From NCBI RefSeq assembly GCF_001632805.1, contig NZ_CP007220.1:496001-560000 (forward strand): a stretch of DNA of 64,000 bases. The letters are read 5' to 3'. Source of the stretch: Mycobacteroides chelonae CCUG 47445 (GTDB lineage: Bacteria; Actinomycetota; Actinomycetes; Mycobacteriales; Mycobacteriaceae). Both the position numbers and the translations under genes were made by a program. The notes under the pieces were generated by a model. That model had not been told where the DNA came from and ran no database searches. It saw only the letters and a program-made list of their open reading frames with translations. Positions 9,445-17,390 of the stretch are shown here, piece by piece. The stretch's first letter is position 1; each line of letters opens with the position of its first letter.

Positions 9445-10496
9445 CAGCCCACCGCTCCTGCAGACATCGCGCGGCGACGCATCAACCCGACGAAGACGGG
9501 CACCCCGACCGCGGCCGTGATAGCGCCCAGTGGCAGCTCCTGCGGCGGAATCGCGGTCCGTGCAATGAGGTCGGCGGCCACAAGGAAGCACGCGCCCAGC
9601 ACCGGAGCCACGATCAAGACCCGGCGATGGTCAGCCCCGACCAGCAGCCGTGCTGCGTGTGGAATGACCAGCCCTACGAATCCGATTGCTCCGCAGATGG
9701 ATACAAAACATCCCGTCATGGCGGCGGACAGCACGAACAGCGAAACCCTGAAGCGGCCGGCGTGCAAACCCAGCGACGCACTCACCTCGTCACCCATCGC
9801 GAGGGCGTTGAGCTGACGCGCGAGCCCTGCAACGCACAGGAAGCCGATCACGGTCGCCGCGAGCGCTACCGGCACCTTGTCCCATGACGACGCCCCCAAG
9901 CTGCCGAGCAGCCAGAACATCACACTGCGCGCCGCTTCGCCGTTCGGCGCCAAGAACACCAGCACGGTCGTCACCGCGGACAGGCCGTACCCCACCGCAG
10001 TGCCCACCAGCACCAGCCGTAGAGGTATCAGACCTTGTGGGGTACGGGCGATCTGGTAGACAAGCGCGGTTGCTGCAAGCGCCCCCAATGAGGCCGAAAG
10101 GGAGAGCGCGTACACGCCGAGTGTGCCGAGTACCCCGTAGACCACCACCGCGGTGGCCCCCACCGAGGCGCCCGAGGAGATGCCCAGAACGTATGGATCG
10201 GCCAGCGCGTTGCGGACCATGGCCTGCACGAGCACACCCACCACGGCCAGCCCCGCACCGACGAGGATCGCGAGAATCACCCGCGGCAGCCGGGACTCGA
10301 CAACGATTCGGTAGTTCGCGGCGTCGGTGGCCGGCACGGAGCCACCGGTCGCACCCGCCCAGAGGAAATGCAGACAGTCGCGCCATGGCACATCGGCGGT
10401 GCCGAAGGCGAGTGCCGTCACCGACAGCAGCAGGAGTGCTGCCAGACCGCCGACCGCTGCCAGGAACACCGGCCGTCCGTGCTGTGCTGCGAGCAT
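9444..10496 (-). CDS. ABC transporter permease, BtuC/FecCD family
   Basis: A 350-residue membrane protein of the FecCD/BtuC family with about ten hydrophobic segments. The family signatures DPYVLGISSGASVGA and GAIGFVGLVIPHAARLLVG are visible, the latter contacting the ATPase. ATG 10496 gives MLAAQHGRPVFLAAVGGLAALLLL, the first transmembrane helix; longer starts add a Cys/Arg-rich stretch unlike the family. It is the first gene of the three-gene operon, about 115 bases downstream of a cobalamin riboswitch, which suggests import of vitamin B12 or precursors repressed when B12 is plentiful. Confidence 0.9.
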   Translation of the reverse strand: MLAAQHGRPVFLAAVGGLAALLLLSVTALAFGTADVPWRDCLHFLWAGATGGSVPATDAANYRIVVESRLPRVILAILVGAGLAVVGVLVQAMVRNALADPYVLGISSGASVGATAVVVYGVLGTLGVYALSLSASLGALAATALVYQIARTPQGLIPLRLVLVGTAVGYGLSAVTTVLVFLAPNGEAARSVMFWLLGSLGASSWDKVPVALAATVIGFLCVAGLARQLNALAMGDEVSASLGLHAGRFRVSLFVLSAAMTGCFVSICGAIGFVGLVIPHAARLLVGADHRRVLIVAPVLGACFLVAADLIARTAIPPQELPLGAITAAVGVPVFVGLMRRRAMSAGAVG

Positions 10497-10609
10497 CGAT
10501 CTTCCTGTGTCGTCGGGTCGCCGACACTTCGGGCATGACGGATACGCCACGTAGGCATTACCCACCAGGCGGGCCCTCGGCACTGGCGAATGACCACACC
10601 AGGAGGTGC

Positions 10610-10790
10610 GGCCGCGTTGGCAGGTCTTCGGACTCGTGGACTCGAGGCTCATGGACGAGCCTCACCTACCGGCGGCCGCTTCCCGGGGGCTTAACCCAGT
10701 GCTTCTCGTGCCGCTGTCGTTTCCACATACCGCTGCGGGGCAGTTCCGGATTCACACCGGATTCCCTCTTGCGATCTCCAGGAGCGCTTC
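10610..10790 (-). ncRNA. Cobalamin riboswitch controlling the corrinoid ABC operon
   Basis: Read on the minus strand, the leader has the conserved order of a cobalamin riboswitch. AGGGAATCCGGTGTGAATCC comes first, then CTGCCCCGCAGCGGTA, then the B12 box GAGTCCGAAGACCTGCC (10635 to 10619). The B12 box fits the consensus closely. The first gene starts at 10496, leaving ~115 bases for an expression platform, probably sequestration of the ribosome site. Boundaries are approximate. High B12 would be expected to reduce expression of the importer. Confidence 0.9.
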
Positions 10791-10859
10791 GTGTGATGCT
10801 CGTGGAGAAACCAATGCGAGGCCAAAACTATCACCCGAACGCGCAGACCAGCTGCGTCG

Positions 10860-10965
10860 ACTAAGCTCAGTTCGTCCTTCGACAGGACGGGAACCTGGTG
10901 TGATCCCAGGACGGTCGCGCCACTGTAAAAGTCAGACCCCGACCTGTCGATTCCAGAAGACGACG
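10860..10965 (+). ncRNA. Cobalamin riboswitch controlling cbtBA
   Basis: On the plus strand GGGAACCTGGTGTGATCCC (from 10889) is followed by ACGGTCGCGCCACTGTAA, with the conserved GCCACTG at 10919-10925, and a shorter B12-box-like AGTCAGACC at 10930-10938. This is the compact form seen before actinobacterial cobalt genes. cbtB starts at 11003 after AAAAGGAGCAAC. The element lies only about 70 bases from the 5' end of the minus-strand riboswitch, so both promoters must sit between them. Boundaries are approximate. Confidence 0.85.
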
Positions 10966-11002
10966 ATCGGACCCGGGACGCGGTATCCCGAAAAGGAGCA
11001 AC

Positions 11003-11209
11003 ATGGCACACACAACGTCCGCCAGCCATCCGGTTGCGGTGTCGATTCCTCAGGCTGCGCTGTGGTTGAGCGTGACCACCCTCTTTGGGCTGCTCGCCTA
11101 TTACTTCATCGGCATCGACCAGGGTGCGGTGTCGATCTTCGGTAGCGATATGCACGTTCACGAGTTCGTGCATGACGCCCGCCATCTGCTCGGTTTCCCC
11201 TGCCACTAG
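11003..11209 (+). CDS. cbtB: Cobalt transporter subunit CbtB
   Basis: A 68-residue protein with one transmembrane helix (AALWLSVTTLFGLLAYYFIG) and a short C-terminal histidine-rich tail, DMHVHEFVHDARHLLGFPCH. That tail is the hallmark of the CbtB family and the probable metal-binding site. CbtA/CbtB are predicted cobalt transporters linked to B12 riboswitches across bacteria. ATG 11003 follows AAAAGGAGCAAC. cbtA begins 15 bases later. Biochemical proof for the family is thin, so 'cobalt' rests on genomic association. Confidence 0.9.
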   Translation: MAHTTSASHPVAVSIPQAALWLSVTTLFGLLAYYFIGIDQGAVSIFGSDMHVHEFVHDARHLLGFPCH

Positions 11210-11224
11210 CAGCGGGCCGAATAC

Positions 11225-12019
11225 ATGGAAAAGTCAATAATTCTGCGCGGCTTAGGCTTCGGCGCACTGGGCGGGTTGCTGTCTTTCATCTTCGGATGGA
11301 TCTTCGTCGAGCCCGTCATCAACAGGGCCATCTCCTACGAGGAGGGCCGGGGCGAGGCGCAAGCCGCGCTTGACGAGGCGGCCGGTGTCCACGCCCATCA
11401 CGAGGGCGCGGAACTGTTCAGCCGTTTCGCGCAGGCGAATGCGGGCTTGGCACTCGGTGTCATCGGATTCGGAATCGCGATGGGCGCACTCTTCGCGGTG
11501 GCCTACGTGGTGGCAATCGGACGGGTTGGCAATCTCAGTCCGCGTGCGCAGGCTCTGGCGGTCGCCGGTGGTCTGTTCCTGGTGCTGTATGTGGTGCCGT
11601 TCCTGAAGTTCCCGGCCAATCCGCCGGCGGCAAGCGCCGAGGGCACCATCAAGGAGCGCACCGGGTACTTCGTGCTGATGATCCTGGTCGCAGCGATCGC
11701 ACTTGCGGTGGCGCTATGGGTGGGCCGAAAGCTGTCCCAGCGTGTGGACACCTGGACGGCCACGCTCGCCGCCGCCGCGGTATTCGTCGTGCTGGTTGGG
11801 CTCGTCATCGCGGTCACGCCCGGATTTGTCGAGGCGCCGCAACCGCTGCTCGATGCGGACGGGAAGATCGTGTATCCGGGGTTCCCGGCGCATGACCTGT
11901 ACCTGTTCCGGCTGTACTCGTTCACGACGCAGGCCATCATGTGGGCGACGATCGGTATCGGATTCGCCACGGTGATCGGGCGCAAGCCCGTCAACGCCGA
12001 GGACGCCGTCACCGGCTAG
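11225..12019 (+). CDS. cbtA: Cobalt transporter subunit CbtA
   Basis: A 264-residue integral membrane protein of the CbtA family with about five hydrophobic helices, starting MEKSIILRGLGFGALGGLLSFIFG. Conserved family features include a His pair in HAHHEGAELFSR after the first helix and the C-terminal HDLYLFRLYSFTTQAIMWA. It directly follows cbtB and is presumably under the same cobalamin riboswitch, supplying cobalt for corrinoid synthesis when B12 is scarce. The stop lies 8 bases from the convergent lpqF stop. Confidence 0.92.
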   Translation: MEKSIILRGLGFGALGGLLSFIFGWIFVEPVINRAISYEEGRGEAQAALDEAAGVHAHHEGAELFSRFAQANAGLALGVIGFGIAMGALFAVAYVVAIGRVGNLSPRAQALAVAGGLFLVLYVVPFLKFPANPPAASAEGTIKERTGYFVLMILVAAIALAVALWVGRKLSQRVDTWTATLAAAAVFVVLVGLVIAVTPGFVEAPQPLLDADGKIVYPGFPAHDLYLFRLYSFTTQAIMWATIGIGFATVIGRKPVNAEDAVTG

Positions 12020-12026
12020 CTAGCGC

Positions 12027-13367
12027 TCATCCCAGCTTCTTGAAGACGCCCTTGGCCAGGCCGATCACCCACCCGGCCGCACCAGGGCCGAATGCGCGGT
12101 CCCAATTCAGTTGGAAGCTGACTACATACGGCTGATGGTGGCGATCCTCGGCGTACCAGCTGAACGTCAGGTCACCGGGCAGATTGCCACCCTTAGCAGC
12201 GATGTAGCGCCAGTTCTCGCTGTGTAGATCGATACCGGGCTCCGCCGACAGGATGTCGCGGACCGGGGCGGCAGCGCCCACGGCGACCTTCTGCAGTGCC
12301 GCGTGCACACGGCAGATGTCCTCGGCGTTGCCGTACCACTCGATGCCGAATTTCGATGCGGGCGTGGTGGTCCGGTCCGGATCCAGCTTGTAGTCGTGGG
12401 TGTCCGCCTCGGCGAGCATCTGACCCCGTTGTGCGGGTGTGGTGGCGTCCTTCCATTGCTGACGCACATCCGGTATGCCCCAGCCGATGTTGAACAGCTC
12501 GTGCATGGTGGGGAAGGGGGTCATCGACGCCGGGTCATGGTGCCCACCGTCGGCGAGGGCCTTTTCGATCGCCTGGCGGCCCAGGCGATTGATCAGCATG
12601 TCGGTGCCCATGTTGTCGCTCACCGAGATCATCTTCTGAGCGGCGGTGCGCACCGAGACTGTTGAGCCCGTCGGCAGCTTGTCCATCGAGCTTCCGAGCG
12701 CCTTGCCGCGATCGGTGACGGTGAGTTGGTCATCCCATGTGAGGGAGCCGGCGTTGATCGCGGTACCGGTGGCCAACAGTACGTAGAGCTTGAAAACTGA
12801 AGCCAGCGGCATGGATTCGGAGGTGTTGGTTCCGGCGACCTGCTCGCACTGTCCGTTGACGATCTTGGAGGCCCGGTAGGAGTACCGGCCCCCTGATGCC
12901 GACAGCGCGGTGTCGATGTCGGACCAGTCGGCGATGGTCGGGGGCTGCTGGTACGGGACCAGCCTGTCGACATCTCCCTTGTCATTGGTGCGCAGTCCGA
13001 TGTCCACATTGGCGCCGTATGGAGCGATCAGGTGGACGGTGGAGCTGTTCGCGGCGAGATCCACCGAGCTCACCTTGTACGGCCGGTCCACCCACAGCTT
13101 GGTCATGATCTCGGTGTAGTCGTCGACCTTGTTGGCGGCGGCCAATGTCGCCACGCCTTGCTTGCCGATCGGCCAGTTCGAATTCAGCATGTCGATGAGC
13201 TGTTGCGAGCGCAGGCCCGGAGGCGTGCTTGTATCGACATCACCGTGCGGCACCTGCCGCAGTTTGATGCCACACCCCGCTGTGCTGCCCACGGACAAAG
13301 CCATCGCGGCCACTGTGCACACTGAAACGGCGCGCGTCATGCGCGCGCGCAGCAAACCCCCGTTCAC
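12027..13367 (-). CDS. lpqF: Beta-lactamase-fold lipoprotein LpqF
   Basis: A predicted secreted lipoprotein with an N-terminal NTF2-like segment and a C-terminal class A beta-lactamase/PBP-like serine hydrolase domain. It has the nucleophile motif SVFK (SxxK), SDN, and KGG in place of KTG, so the catalytic triad of motifs is present. The signal ends STAGC. Synteny with mhuD matches M. tuberculosis lpqF (Rv3593). GTG 13367 overlaps the mhuD stop as GTGA, which favours coupled translation; ATG 13340 is an alternative start. Whether it hydrolyses beta-lactams or cell-wall/ester substrates cannot be told from the sequence. Confidence 0.88.
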   Translation of the reverse strand: MNGGLLRARMTRAVSVCTVAAMALSVGSTAGCGIKLRQVPHGDVDTSTPPGLRSQQLIDMLNSNWPIGKQGVATLAAANKVDDYTEIMTKLWVDRPYKVSSVDLAANSSTVHLIAPYGANVDIGLRTNDKGDVDRLVPYQQPPTIADWSDIDTALSASGGRYSYRASKIVNGQCEQVAGTNTSESMPLASVFKLYVLLATGTAINAGSLTWDDQLTVTDRGKALGSSMDKLPTGSTVSVRTAAQKMISVSDNMGTDMLINRLGRQAIEKALADGGHHDPASMTPFPTMHELFNIGWGIPDVRQQWKDATTPAQRGQMLAEADTHDYKLDPDRTTTPASKFGIEWYGNAEDICRVHAALQKVAVGAAAPVRDILSAEPGIDLHSENWRYIAAKGGNLPGDLTFSWYAEDRHHQPYVVSFQLNWDRAFGPGAAGWVIGLAKGVFKKLG

Positions 13368-13681
13368 GCCTTGGCGGCGGCCCCGGTCACGTCGAGCACA
13401 ACCTCGAACTCCAACAGGTGGGCGCCCTTCGCCACGGGCTTGGCCTGCTGGCCGGCATGTGCTTCGACCGCCGGACCGGTGGCCCAGGCCTGGAAGGCCT
13501 CCTCGGATTCCCACTGGGTGACCACGAAGTAGCGGTCTTCGCCCTTCACGGGGCGCAGCAGCTGAAAGCCCAGGAATCCTGGTTGGTTCTCCACTGCTCC
13601 GGCGCGGTGAGCGAACCGCTTCTCCAGCTCCGGACCTGCACCCTCGGGGATCTCGATTGCGTTGATCTTCACCACGGACAT
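13364..13681 (-). CDS. mhuD: Heme-degrading monooxygenase MhuD
   Basis: MhuD opens heme to mycobilin and releases iron without carbon monoxide. The 105-residue ABM-fold protein retains the key residues at the M. tuberculosis positions: Asn7, Arg26, Trp66 and the heme-ligand His75. It begins MSVVKINAIEIPEGAG, very close to Rv3592. The stop overlaps the GTG of lpqF by four bases. No IdeR box is obvious upstream. Confidence 0.96.
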   Translation of the reverse strand: MSVVKINAIEIPEGAGPELEKRFAHRAGAVENQPGFLGFQLLRPVKGEDRYFVVTQWESEEAFQAWATGPAVEAHAGQQAKPVAKGAHLLEFEVVLDVTGAAAKA

Positions 13682-13782
13682 GGGTTCAGGCTACCCGGCA
13701 GCGGGGCTTATGTTGACAGGGCGATGATGAGAGACATGGACCACGACCGCCTGTTCGACCAAGGCGGTCTGTCTGGACCTGC

Positions 13783-13790
13783 GGGGGGGG
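13783..13790. other. G8 homopolymer that breaks the hydrolase reading frame
   Basis: Eight G residues follow GCCTGC-like coding. ATG 13736 opens a frame MDHDRLFDQGGLSGPAGG that would run straight into PSIVLVHGLMG if the tract had seven Gs. With eight, that frame is lost and only GTG 13800 remains in frame with the enzyme. The frame arithmetic is direct; whether it is a sequencing error, a mutation or a phase switch is unknown. Confidence 0.75.
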
Positions 13791-13799
13791 CCGTCGATC

Positions 13800-14519
13800 G
13801 TGCTCGTGCACGGTCTGATGGGGCGCGGGAGCACCTGGTCGCGGCAGTTGCCCTGGCTGCGTGAGCTGGGTCGGGTGTACACCTATGACGCACCGTGGCA
13901 TCGAGGACGAGACGTCATTGATGCCCAACCGATTTCGACTGAGCGTTATGTCGAGGCGCTTGCGAAGGCGGTGCGCGAGCTTGACGGTCCGGCTCTGCTC
14001 GTTGGGCACTCCATGGGCGGTTTGCATTCGTGGTGCCTGGCCGCCGAGCATCCGGAGCTGGTGTCGGGACTGGTCGTAGAGGACATGGCTCCTGATTTCG
14101 TCGGGGGTACTACGGGGCCCTGGGAACCCTGGTTGCATTCGTGGCCGGAGGTCTTCACTTCGGCCGCAGAGGTCACCGAAAGGTTCGGACCCGTTGCGGG
14201 ACAATATTTCCTGGAGGCGTTTGACCGGGTGCCCGGCGGCTGGCGTCTGCACGGACCCATCGACAAATGGATAGCTACGGCTGCCGAATGGGGACTGCGT
14301 GACTTCTGGGATCAGTGGCGGCAGGTGCGTTGCCCGGCGCTACTGATGGAGGCGTCGGTGACCGTGGCACCGCCCGGGCAGATGACCAAGATGGCCGAAA
14401 TGGGTTGGAAATCAACCTATGTGAAGGTTGAGGGGGCCGGACATCTGATTCATGACGACGCGCCCGAGCGCTATCGGGCTGCGGTCACGGACTTCATCAC
14501 CACAGTCGCGGCCGGGTAA
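13800..14519 (+). CDS. Alpha/beta hydrolase, N-terminus apparently frameshifted
   Basis: An alpha/beta-hydrolase fold protein, syntenic with M. tuberculosis Rv3591c. Visible are the oxyanion segment VHGLMGRGSTW, nucleophile elbow GHSMGG, and a catalytic His in GAGHLIHDDAPERY. As written, the first in-frame start is GTG 13800, inside strand beta3, giving 239 residues. The natural start is probably ATG 13736 (MDHDRLF), joined by a one-base deletion in the G8 tract. If the G8 is real the product may be weak or inactive. Substrate unknown. Confidence 0.75.
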   Translation: MLVHGLMGRGSTWSRQLPWLRELGRVYTYDAPWHRGRDVIDAQPISTERYVEALAKAVRELDGPALLVGHSMGGLHSWCLAAEHPELVSGLVVEDMAPDFVGGTTGPWEPWLHSWPEVFTSAAEVTERFGPVAGQYFLEAFDRVPGGWRLHGPIDKWIATAAEWGLRDFWDQWRQVRCPALLMEASVTVAPPGQMTKMAEMGWKSTYVKVEGAGHLIHDDAPERYRAAVTDFITTVAAG

Positions 14520-14523
14520 CCGG

Positions 14524-14727
14524 CTAGCGCCGGGAGTGGATCACTTCCATCTCGTGTAGCTGTCGTTGCAGGTCACGATCGTCGGCGAAGGTTCCGCCCA
14601 GTGGCGCGGCGACCCGGAACTGATCGAGGTGAATTCGGAAGGTCTTGTTTCGGCGGGCGATCCAGCTCAGTGCGACCGCCAGGGCGAATGGGGATAGCAG
14701 GACGAGAATGGCGGCGAAGATGGTCAT
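14524..14727 (-). CDS. Small membrane protein of unknown function
   Basis: A 67-residue product beginning MTIFAAILVLLSPFALAVALSW, one clear transmembrane helix, followed by a basic turn and a soluble tail with FRIHLDQFRVAAPLGG. The ORF is convergent with the hydrolase, 4 bases apart, and begins at ATG 14727 upstream of an AT-rich stretch. I do not recognise a family. The shape (helix plus charged tail) and position favour a real gene, but it could be spurious. Confidence 0.55.
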   Translation of the reverse strand: MTIFAAILVLLSPFALAVALSWIARRNKTFRIHLDQFRVAAPLGGTFADDRDLQRQLHEMEVIHSRR

Positions 14728-14798
14728 GGCAATAATTGTGTTCTGATAAATATCGCGCCAACAGTGGCGGAATTGACGACCTTCGATAATATTCAGCC

Positions 14799-15755
14799 AT
14801 GTTGCGTTCGGTGGCGGCGTTAGTCCTCGATCGCGTCGCTGTGTTCGAGTTCGGAGTCATCTGCGAGGTCTTCGGCATCGACCGCGCCCGAGACGGTGTT
14901 CCCAACTTCGATTTCAGGGTCTGCGGAGTGGAAGCGGGAGTGCCCGTGCGGACGACGGTGGGAGCGTCGATCATCCCCGATCGTGGGCTCGACGCACTGG
15001 TGGACGCCGATCTGGTGGCCCTGCCTGCGCGGCCCTTTACCGAGGGATACCCGCCCGAAGCGCTGGAGGCAGTACGTGCCGCGGCAGACCGCGGCGCCAC
15101 AGTGCTCACCGTCTGCTCAGGTGTCTTCATCGCGGGTGCGGCAGGGCTCTTGGATGGTCGCCGGTGCACCACGCACTGGATGTACACCGATGAGCTGGCC
15201 CGCAGACATCCAACGGCGACGGTGGACCGCGATGTGTTGTTCGTCGACGACGGCGATCTGATCACCAGCGCGGGGACCGCCGCGGGCATCGATGCCTGCC
15301 TGCATCTGGTCCGCCGCGAGCTGGGTAGCGAGATCACCAACAAGATCGCGCGACGCATGGTGGTGCCGCCGCAGCGCGCGGGTGGTCAGCGTCAGTTCAT
15401 TCCGCAGCCAGTGCCCGATGTGGATACCAACGGCTTTGGCGGACTGTTCGATTGGCTCATCGAAAACATCGACCAGACGCATACGGTCGCCGATCTTGCC
15501 GCGCGCGTGCATATGTCGACCCGCACGTTCGCCCGAAAGTTCACCGATCAGACCGGGGTCACGCCGTTGCGCTGGATCATCGACCAGCGGGTACTCCTGG
15601 CCCGGCGTCTGTTGGAGGAGACCGATCTAGATATCGATGCGGTCGCGGCACGCAGCGGTTTCGGTACGGCGATCCTGTTGCGCCATCACTTCCGCCGCGG
15701 TGTCGGGATCACGCCCACCGATTACCGCAAGACCTTCACGGTGGCGGTCGGTTAG
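14799..15755 (+). CDS. GlxA-type transcriptional regulator (DJ-1/PfpI plus AraC HTH)
   Basis: A 318-residue regulator. Residues ~1-165 form a DJ-1/PfpI-like domain with TVCSGVFIAGAAGLLDGR, including the usual nucleophile-position Cys. Residues ~215-315 form an AraC-type double helix-turn-helix (MSTRTFARKFTDQTGVTP; FGTAILLRHHFRRGVGITP). Members of the family sense small ligands and often regulate amine or betaine catabolism, but the target here is not evident. ATG 14799 lies after an AT-rich stretch likely to hold the promoter. The 3' end overlaps that of mutY by four bases. Confidence 0.88.
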   Translation: MLRSVAALVLDRVAVFEFGVICEVFGIDRARDGVPNFDFRVCGVEAGVPVRTTVGASIIPDRGLDALVDADLVALPARPFTEGYPPEALEAVRAAADRGATVLTVCSGVFIAGAAGLLDGRRCTTHWMYTDELARRHPTATVDRDVLFVDDGDLITSAGTAAGIDACLHLVRRELGSEITNKIARRMVVPPQRAGGQRQFIPQPVPDVDTNGFGGLFDWLIENIDQTHTVADLAARVHMSTRTFARKFTDQTGVTPLRWIIDQRVLLARRLLEETDLDIDAVAARSGFGTAILLRHHFRRGVGITPTDYRKTFTVAVG

Positions 15756-16654
15756 CCGCCCTCGCCGGCCAGAGCGAAGCGACCGTCCGAGGTCTGCTCG
15801 ACCAATCCGTCGACCAGCAATGAGTCCAGGGCGCGGTCGCGCTGGGCTATGTCAGACAGCCACACCGCGTCGAGCTGTGCTCGCGTCACGGGAATGCTGC
15901 TGCCGCGTAGTACATCCAGCAATCGGCCCCGTACCTGGCGATCTGTACCGGCGTATTTCTGCACCGGCCGTGCGGGTGTATCCAATTCGGGTCGGCCCGC
16001 CTCGTGCCACGTGCAGGAACTGAGCGGACACAGCGGGCACTGGGGCGCACGGGCGGTGCACACCAGGGCGCCCAGCTCCATGAGTGCCGCCGAGAACCGT
16101 GCCCCGTTGTCGACGGGCAGCAATGCCTCGGCGTCCCGCAGATCCCGCGCCGATGGTGCGGAGTCGGCGACGCCATGGACCACCCGTGTGATCACTCGGC
16201 GAACATTGGTGTCCACCACGGGAACTCGCTGTCCGTAGCCGAAACAGGCAATGGCCCGCGCGGTGTACGCCCCGACTCCGGGCAGCGTCAGCAATGTCTC
16301 CACGTCGTCGGGAACCTGGTCGCCATAGTCACGAGCCAACACGGTGGCGCATTCGTGTAAGCGCATGGCGCGGCGCGGGTATCCCAGCTTTCCCCAGGCG
16401 CGTAGTACTTCTGCCACAGAGGTTTTCGCCATCGCGGACGGAACTGGCCAGCGTGCCACCCATTCCCGCCACACCGGTTCGACCCGGGACACCGGGGTCT
16501 GCTGGAGCATCACCTCGCTGATGAGGATGTGCCACGGCGTCGCCTCCGGATGGCGCCAGGGAAGGTCTCGTTCGGCGACATCAAACCAGCTCAAAAGTTC
16601 GTCAGGGCACAATGACGGGTATGACAGCTGATCCGAAGTCCGCCTGGAAGGCAC
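15752..16654 (-). CDS. mutY: A/G-specific adenine glycosylase
   Basis: MutY removes adenine paired with 8-oxoguanine. The 300-residue protein has the catalytic Glu47 in SEVMLQQT, the helix-hairpin-helix LPGVGAYTARA (~124), catalytic Asp148 in VVDTN, and a 4Fe-4S cluster at C199, C206, C209, C214. It closely follows M. tuberculosis MutY in length and order. GTG 16654 is used; this makes the 5' end overlap the divergent carbonic anhydrase start by about 40 bases. TTG 16612 is a shorter alternative that would remove nearly all the overlap. Confidence 0.93.
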   Translation of the reverse strand: MPSRRTSDQLSYPSLCPDELLSWFDVAERDLPWRHPEATPWHILISEVMLQQTPVSRVEPVWREWVARWPVPSAMAKTSVAEVLRAWGKLGYPRRAMRLHECATVLARDYGDQVPDDVETLLTLPGVGAYTARAIACFGYGQRVPVVDTNVRRVITRVVHGVADSAPSARDLRDAEALLPVDNGARFSAALMELGALVCTARAPQCPLCPLSSCTWHEAGRPELDTPARPVQKYAGTDRQVRGRLLDVLRGSSIPVTRAQLDAVWLSDIAQRDRALDSLLVDGLVEQTSDGRFALAGEGG

Positions 16655-17235
16655 TCAAAGAGGGTAACCAGCGTTTTGTCGGCGGTTTTCCACAGCACCC
16701 GAGCCAGAGCATTACGCGTCGGGCCGAGCTGGCCAATGGTCAGAACCCCAATGTGCTGTTGTTCGGATGTTCGGATAGTCGGGTGGCCGCGGAGATCATT
16801 TTCGATCAGGGCCTGGGTGACATGTTCATCGTGCGGACCGCGGGTCAGGTGATCGACTCGGCGGTGTTGGGTTCGATCGAGTATGCGGTGGCGGTGCTGG
16901 GTGTGCCGTTGATCGCGATCCTGGGACATGACTCCTGCGGCGCGGTAGGGGCCACGGTGGCCGCCCTGGACACCGGTGAGGTGCCCGGTGGGTACATCCG
17001 GGACTTGGTGGTGCGGGTGATGCCCTCGATCCTCAGTGGCCGCAAGGACGGACTATCACGCATCGATGAGTTCGAGGCCCGCCACGTCGAAGAGACGGGC
17101 ATCAAGTTGTTACAGCGCTCGCAGGTGGTCGCCGATGCCGTCAAGGCCAACAAGCTCGCCATCGTGTATCTGACCTACAAACTGGCCGACGGACGCATCG
17201 TTTTACACGGCCACGTCGGCGACATCGGCGAGTAA
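16612..17235 (+). CDS. canB: Beta-class carbonic anhydrase
   Basis: This zinc enzyme interconverts CO2 and bicarbonate. The 207-residue protein has the ligands Cys53, Asp55/Arg57 dyad (GCSDSR), His106 and Cys109 (GHDSCGA), close to M. tuberculosis CanB (Rv3588c), which sits in the same place. ATG 16612 has AGGG four bases upstream; ATG 16621 is nearly as good. Divergent from mutY with overlapping 5' ends. No export signal, so cytosolic. Confidence 0.94.
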   Translation: MTGMTADPKSAWKALKEGNQRFVGGFPQHPSQSITRRAELANGQNPNVLLFGCSDSRVAAEIIFDQGLGDMFIVRTAGQVIDSAVLGSIEYAVAVLGVPLIAILGHDSCGAVGATVAALDTGEVPGGYIRDLVVRVMPSILSGRKDGLSRIDEFEARHVEETGIKLLQRSQVVADAVKANKLAIVYLTYKLADGRIVLHGHVGDIGE

Positions 17236-17339
17236 AGATCTCAAAACCCCAGGTAAACGTGCATTCGGTAAACGTCACATGGCATCTCGATGCCCGTGAT
17301 GGGAGAATTAGACGGAATGCAGATTTCTCTGGGGGAGGG

Positions 17340-17390
17340 ATGGGTAGTTCAGTGTGTACGTTGCTGCCACACGGGGGTGGCGACCGATGA
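17340..17390 (+). CDS. 16-codon leader ORF coupled to the LCP gene
   Basis: ATG 17340 follows a very strong ribosome site, GGGGGAGGG, and encodes MGSSVCTLLPHGGGDR before TGA 17388-17390. That stop overlaps the ATG 17387 of the LCP gene as ATGA. The LCP start itself has no comparable ribosome site, so its translation probably depends on re-initiation after this leader. A function for the peptide itself is not evident. Confidence 0.5.
   Translation: MGSSVCTLLPHGGGDR

Noticed and set aside
9884..10864. 326-residue plus-strand ORF across the permease and riboswitch
   Set aside because: Overlaps a conserved permease and a structured RNA; Arg/Pro-rich composition typical of a shadow frame.
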